From: Rhizophagus irregularis
Lineage: Eukaryota > Glomeromycota > Glomeromycetes > Glomerales > Glomeraceae
Assembly (NCBI RefSeq): GCF_026210795.1
Contig: NC_089456.1
Location: forward strand, 1,428,501-1,492,500
DNA: 64,000 nucleotides
Direction: 5' to 3'
Below the pieces are notes generated by a model. The model saw only the letters and a list, made by a program, of their open reading frames with translations, was not told where the DNA came from and made no database searches. Both the position numbers and the translations under genes were made by a program. Positions 57,624-64,000 of this stretch are shown one piece after another. How positions within the stretch are numbered: the first letter of the stretch is position 1; each line of letters starts with the position of its first letter.

Positions 57624-59680
57624 GTTAAAGTGGGATAATTTTAATAAGTAGCAATAATAAAAACATAAAATTTTGGACTAGTTTTCATGTAATTTTTATG
57701 GATTTTACAAAATTCCATGAAAATCTACAAGAATTCTATATAATATGGCAAAAAAAATTTTGCTACTTATATGGCAATTATTATATTTTAACAAAGTACT
57801 TTAAAAAATAAGTTATAAATAAAATTTCAAATGTTGACAACCACTATAATAATTAAAAAAATTTATTAATAAGAATTTATTTTATTTTTATTTTTTTTGC
57901 AGTATATTTAAAACTTTATTAGAACTAATAAAGAATTAAATTATTTGTAATAAAAATTATTTTTTTATAATTAAATACTAATATAATTTTTATATAATTT
58001 ATAAGATTTTCTTATTTAGTTAAATTTTAATTAATTTTGTTGAAATATTAAAATTTTAATCTTTTTTTTAATATTATGATAATAAATTAATATTATTAAA
58101 AAAATTTTAAAAAAAATTTTAATAAAATTTTTTATAAAAAATCTTTCTTATTAAAAAGATTTTTTTATTTATAAGATTTTTTTTATTATAATTGCTTAAT
58201 AAAATAATATTTGGCATATTATTGTAATAGATTTAATAAATTTTAATAAATATTTAAACTTTAATTAAATTTATTCTTATTTAACTAAAAATGTTGTTTT
58301 TTTTGAATTAGTTTTAAATATAATTAAAATATTAAAATACTTTTATTATATATTTATTATTATTTTGTAATTATATATACTATATCTGGTTTTATAAAAA
58401 TAATTCAAAATAATATCACAATAATTGTTTAATATTTTTATAATTATTTTGCAATATTATTTTAATATATTAATTTCAAAAATACTAAAAATACTTTATT
58501 TAAATTTATAATAATGTTTTATAAAATTAGTAATTTTTTGTAAAATAATTAGTATAAATTATTAGTATTAAACTAATTTAATTTAAATTAATAACAGATA
58601 AATGATTTTTTCTTTAATTTAAATACTTTTTAATACTTAATAATATATTACAAGTATATAAAAATTTATCAAGATTTTTATTAAATAATATTGAAAGTAT
58701 AAAAGTATTATTGCTTTACTAAATTATATTACTGGATATATATATATATAGTATGTATTTTCTTAAAAGTTATAAGATTTAATTAGTAATATTTTTTTTA
58801 TATTGCAAATATTAAAAATAAATACTAAATATATATTATCAATATTTTTTTTTCTTTTTTTTAAAAAAAAAAAAATAACTAACTACTATAAATGCACCTC
58901 CTTGGAACTGAAAAATACGAAAGGTATGCATTTATAGAGAGTAAATAATTAGAGGTTATATAATATATAATTAATACTTGAGACTGAAGTGTGCATTAAG
59001 AAGGGAGTTGATTGTACTTTAACTACTTTATTCAACCTATCCAATTTTACAGATGTATCTTTTTAAGAGGTTAATCAATTAAGATGTAATATTAATAATT
59101 TTTATTAAAAAACATTTTTTACAAGAATCATAATTTAACTTTATTTAATTCACTGAAAAAACTCTATTCTTACCCAACAAATCCACTCCAAATTTACATT
59201 TATATATACAATAATTAAGAATTTAGTAAAATTACTTCATTATGTTATTAGTTGACTAATAATTATAAATTAATATAGCGTACAATTTTCCCTAAATCCC
59301 TATAAATTTTTATTCATTCCCATTTGCTAATTTTATGAGATCCATAAAACTTCTAAATCCTTCCTCACAACTTCTCTAACTCCATTAAGAGCATATTTTA
59401 AACTACAAAAAAGAACATTTTCTCAATAAACTATAAACGATTAATGATTTTAAATGAAGATCAGTACGAGAGAAAAATTCATTTTTCAATAAAACAATTG
59501 CATAATATATTGGAGCTTTTCTTTTTTCCGACGTTCATTTTTGATCAAGACGAAGAATGTGAACGATATTTTAAGCTCAAATAAGTTCTTTTAAATAATT
59601 TTCTTGCAAAATAAAGATAATATAATAAATCTTTTAAAAGAAAGTAATAAAATACACATATGAATAAATAAAATTCAAAA
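57624..59680. other. Extremely AT-rich non-coding stretch
   Basis: No gene; long runs of A, T and TTTTTTATA-type words. The 3' flank of the F-box gene lies near 59.4-59.7 kb. Confidence 0.5.
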
Positions 59681-61764
59681 TTACATCGCCTGTACCTGAT
59701 GTGAACCCATAGTAATGAAATTTCCGGGCCAAAACTGTGCTGCTATACACCCTCTATTTTTCCTACTAAATTCTTGATAATACGCTTTCATGTCTTCAGT
59801 GTTCCCCAAATAAAACACTACGTCTTTAAGCCGACGATGCGTTTGTAATTTTTCTAAATGTTGTCGTCGTGCATCTTCACCCGGATATATTGTTAATGAT
59901 TCAAGGTTTTTGAATTTCAATAATGCACGGAATAATGACTTTATGAAAAAAATATAATAGAAATAATGTCAATATTATATTAAATCACAAAAGAACGTCT
60001 CGTTAGGAATAATCAATAACTTACCGTAGGACTTGTTTCTTGATGATATGTATGAAGCTCCAGAATTTTTAGTTTCGGACATCTCTTTGCTAACCTTTCA
60101 AACAAATAACCATCAAATCTATATTTATCGTATGACTCCGTATCAGTTATACAAGTATTTCTATCATGAAACTTTAGTACTTCAAGAGTCCCTCTATTAC
60201 GATTAGCTAGGGTAAAAAGAAAAGCTGCCGTCATTTGCCAATTATATCTCCTGCTACAGAATTCGGCTTTAACCGTCACCAAATTTTTACAATCTCTAGC
60301 AACTTTAACTAAAGAATTTTGCGTTAAACTCTCGCAATGTACCAGATGTAGTTCCTGTAATTTTGGACAATTGTCAGCAATTGTTATTAATCCGTCATCC
60401 TTCAAATCTTTTACATGATAAAATTGCAACTTCTTCAAGGCGACATTCCTATTACAAGCAAGTGCTTCAAAAGACGCATCTGTAAATCCACCACACCACC
60501 ACAAAGTAATGGCTTCCAAACTTGTACAATTTTGAGTGATTGGAATGAAACTTTCATCACTAAGACCTTCTCCGAATGAAAGATGCAATTCACGAAGCTT
60601 TGTTTGATTCTGAGACCATGATGATATGAACTGAGGAAAATTATTTTTTCCGAAAATCTTCAAGTTGAAAGTTTCCAATTGGGGAAAAATATGAGCGATA
60701 GAAACGGCCATCTCATCATTCAGTTCCGTTGCGAATGTAAAATCAAAATATTTTAGCTTTCGACATCCCGATAATAAAATTCTCAAACCATCATAGTTAA
60801 CACTACGGCAAGTTAATTCTTCAATGTTCGGAAAAGATTTGACAATAATTTGTGCCATCTTTAATCCTTTGATTTCCCAACGGGTTTTGAGCCTATTGAT
60901 CCTTGGACAGTGCTCGCCAATCCGTTGAAGAATCCAAGCGCATTTATCAGTATCACCATTTCCAGGAATTTCTAAAGACGTTAATTTGGGACAAAATCCC
61001 TCAGCAATTGGCATTAAAGTTGAATCTAAAGCGTGCTGCCAAATTGCCTCTGTTTTGAAAGAAGTCAACCCCGGCAAGATCTTCAAAAACATCGCTACAT
61101 GTACGGGTTCAAAAGTACCATGAAGGCAATAAAACTCAATATGCTTCACGTTAGTACAATGGTTAGCGATATGTTTGAGCTCATTAACATTATACTTGTC
61201 TTTCCCGCATCGAGGATGAGGACAAAATTTTAATCTTTGAACCATTTTTGCGTAATCAAACGTAGTATTTGATGATTTCAAAGTTCTAAACCATTTTTTG
61301 TATGATTCGTAAAATTTCCATTCAGGATCTTTCCATAAAATTCTTACAATCGTCTAAGAATTAAAATAATATTAGCGTTAATTATATTTGAACACGTGGA
61401 CGACATCTGATTTGTCAGTGACACAAAAAAATCAATAATTATAAATAATGCAAAAATTGAGAAAAAAAATTCGTAATTTTTTGATTAAATAATAGACTTC
61501 ATCATCCTCTTATTCTCCCAATAACATTCACATATTGTAAATCATAAATTTTATCCCTCGAACAACCTAGATCCAAAGAAAAAGAATAACAAAACAAGGT
61601 GGCTGAGTCGTTCTTACCATTGCCCATAGCGAATTAATCAATAGACAAGAAAATAAATCATCTTGATGTTCAAACTCTGAAAAGATCAAGTGTAATAATT
61701 CTCCTGTTTGTAACACGGATTGTGCTGCTTTAGTTTTATTGAGTCTTTGATAACTGTATGACAT
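59681..61764 (-). CDS. F-box / cysteine-type LRR protein (577 residues)
   Basis: Exons, minus strand: 61764-61618, 61353-60025, 59938-59681; all phase 0, GT...AG. The N-terminus (residues about 20-60: GELLHLIFSEFEHQDDLFSC...LWAMTIVRILWKDPEW) has the F-box layout that binds Skp1 in SCF ubiquitin ligases. From about 115 to 500 there are some 12 cysteine-containing leucine-rich repeats of the AMN1/Grr1 type (for example CPKLQELHLVHCESLTQNSL, CTSLEAITLWWCGGFTD). The C-terminal ~80 residues finish the solenoid. Probable substrate receptor of an SCF complex, target unknown. No defects seen. Such genes are multicopy in Rhizophagus-type genomes, so orthology cannot be assigned. Confidence 0.9.
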
Positions 61765-63209
61765 TTTATTATTTTAAGTTCGTTCTCAAAATTGTTCTTT
61801 GTGAAATAAATTTATAAACTCTTAAAAAAAAAAAATTCACCGAAAGGGGTTAAAGAGTGTACAACTTTATAGACTTTTTAGGAATGTGTAACTGGATGAT
61901 TCTCATTTTAGAAGCAATCATAACAAAAAAAAAAATTTAAATAAGTATAAATAAAAAATGTGATACGCGGATCAATCCTATGATGCAACGTGATCTCATA
62001 TTAACATGATGTCACGATTGTCACGTCTAAAGGGCTGCGGCGAGCAGGCGATCTCAATTAAATTGTTATTTAACTCGGAGATCAAGCCGATAGTTCGGTT
62101 AATCAGGAATTTTTCTTCTTTTGTTCTTAAATGCCACAACAAAGATTTATTTAAAAATTCATTAATGATATTTTTACGGAATTTTTAATCTTTTAAGACG
62201 TACATTTTTAATCCCTAATTCGGATATGGCTAGCCGGTCAGTTTCTTGTACTAAACGTAACCAAATCTTCAACATCACTGAAACACCTCCGGAAATTCAA
62301 AATGGTAAGAAGTTTTCATATGTATAAAGAGTATAAATTCTATAGACTTTGATTAACGTATTATACTGCACAAAATTTATTAGTGTCATCATTCAATTAA
62401 AATCCTTTAACGAAACCGTCTAATACCATATTTAACACAACTACAAGTATTGTCGTAGTTAGTTTTGTGTGGGTGGCAATTTGTGGGCGTCTTATTAGTA
62501 CTGTACTTCTTAATCCTTTTACTTATGAATACAAACGAAAGTGTCAGATGCGCGTACACATCTCTTATCGTGACACTAAACTCGAGTGCCAAGACCTGCG
62601 TCAAAATATTTCTGTTCTCAGCATTTATTGATTGCCAAAATCCCAAATCCCAAACCACTCTCAAATTCCAAACTATTTATATATATATAATTTTTTTATT
62701 AAACTGTAATGTATTAATTTTTTTAATATAGATTACCAAATCTTTATTATATATTAATTATTTACATACTGCACATATACAATCATTAATAAACTCATTA
62801 CATCATTAATCATTTTGTTGTTTAACATATGTCTGGAATTTAGGCATATTGGTATAGTGCAAAAACTATATTTTGGCATATGTACATTATTTAATTCCTG
62901 ATAATTAAATTAAGATTTAATCTATTCTGCAATTTTGGTCAGAATTAAATGTAATTTTAGAAAAATAATAATTCTATTATGGTAATATTATTTATTATTA
63001 TCCAAAATTACATAAAATAAAATCTTATTCCTTAATATTAAAATTTAATTTATTAAAATAATTTTTTATATAATATAGTAAAATTATTACTTTTAACTTT
63101 ACCATAAATTTTACCTTATTTAAAATTAAGGTTTCTTTAAGGATCTTACTTTAATAAGACTGAAAAAATTTTCAGTAAAAAAAGATATAACTTTTAAGTT
63201 TTTTACTTC
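61765..63209. other. 5' flank of the F-box gene, then AT-rich DNA
   Basis: The promoter of the F-box gene should lie here, but no element is clear. Frames at 62006-62188, 62407-62664 and 62465-62731 overlap each other on both strands and show no family features. Confidence 0.45.
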
Positions 63210-63332
63210 AAATCAACGGGAGTGATCATCACCGTTGGCCAGAATTATCAATTTTTACCGGCACTTTATTTTTTTAATACTGGTCGATCATCATAATTTC
63301 AGTCACCGGTGATCATCACCTCCGGTGATTCT
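63210..63332. mobile_element. ~123-bp MITE, same family as 36769-36883
   Basis: Ends AATCAACGGGAGTGATCATC / GATCATCACCTCCGGTGATT are inverted. Inside, GCCAGAATTATCAATTTTTA and GGTCGATCATCATAATTTCA match the 36.8-kb copy in reverse orientation. Confidence 0.65.
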
Positions 63333-64000
63333 TTAAGAAATATATAGTAAAATAGTACAGTATTATATAATATAATAAGATATTATTAATTATAACTACT
63401 TGGACATAAGTAGTATTTTAGAAATTCTTTAAATCTAAACTATTATTTTTAAATATTGTAAAATAGTTTTTATTACTTTAAATAACTGATTTCTATTTAT
63501 TAATAAGAAACCAGGCTTTTTTTTTTTAATATACTAGTTTAAATAATTTTTTTTATTTATAAGTTATAAATTATCAAAAATATTAAAAATAATATTTATA
63601 AATTAAATAAACTTATAAAGTAGGCAAAATTACTTATAAATTATAATTTTAAAAATTATATAAAACTTATATTAAGTTTTATTTAAAAAAATTTTTTTTT
63701 TTTGGTCAAAAATTACATTATTTTTTTGCAAATAATCAGCATATCATTTTTATATATAAAAATAAATTTTTTCTATATAAGTTATACTTTTTAATTATAA
63801 ATATCAATAATTTTAGATAAGAAATCTTGAATAATCAAAGAATTTCCTATAAAAGAAAAAAAAACTGATAGTAATAGTTTATTATTAAAAGAAAAAAAAA
63901 TTCTTATTAAAAAATAAATTAAAGAAATATTTAAAATATTTTTTTTTGAGTTAATTTCTTTATCAAAAGAAAAAAAGCTTAATATTTTTTTTAAATAAAG
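63333..64000. other. Extremely AT-rich non-coding stretch
   Basis: Only A/T-rich low-complexity sequence; nothing recognised. Confidence 0.5.

Overview
The window looks like nuclear DNA of a transposon-rich, very AT-rich early-diverging fungus. The closest match in style is an arbuscular mycorrhizal fungus (Glomeromycotina, Rhizophagus type). The reasons are the small GTAAGT...TTTTAG introns of about 60-95 bp, the long AT-rich gaps, the Crypton-like and Tc1-like elements, an F-box/cysteine-type LRR protein and a TRP-like channel. This taxonomic call is inference from style and gene families; no search was run.

Layout. 1-10.8 kb: non-coding DNA with small TIR elements, direct duplications and a Ty3-type reverse transcriptase relic. 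10.85-15.3 kb (+): a five-exon, 1,374-residue TRP-like ion channel with a long N-terminal domain. 17.0-17.5 kb (+): an orphan last exon of a membrane protein. 19.0-27.0 kb (-): two tandem paralogues (892 and 905 residues) with a signal peptide, a large ectodomain and a multi-pass C-terminal region; each has five exons and the three middle exons have identical lengths. 29.1-29.8 kb: a hAT-like MITE nested in a second MITE. 30.4-34.7 kb: an element with long inverted ends carrying a broken Crypton-type tyrosine recombinase and a broken OTU-protease/HTH gene. 35.6-36.5 kb: a polypyrimidine tract followed by a tandem array with splice-site-like signals. 38.0-39.3 kb: a palindromic 182-bp tandem array. 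42.4-46.1 kb: a decayed gene studded with MITEs.

47.07-56.46 kb is a nest inside one pair of long inverted repeats. It holds an apparently intact 3,556-bp Tc1/mariner-type element (48,729-52,284) that encodes a DD34E transposase and, unusually, a second convergent gene for a zinc-finger-like/acidic/SAM-domain protein. It also holds a foldback element, a GC-richer tRNA-like (SINE-like) stretch and an inserted gag-like reading frame with one stop. 56.5-57.6 kb holds three more MITEs, and 59.7-61.8 kb (-) an intact F-box/LRR gene of 577 residues.

Apparently intact genes are the channel, the two ectodomain paralogues, the two genes of the Tc1-like element and the F-box/LRR gene. Two general patterns stand out. 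One is a six-member set of AGGACC-ended elements, each flanked by 8-bp target duplications. The other is a conserved two-block motif (GATCACTGGATGCCGAGAT and CTCATNGAGACGAATC) that recurs inside repeats with otherwise different ends.
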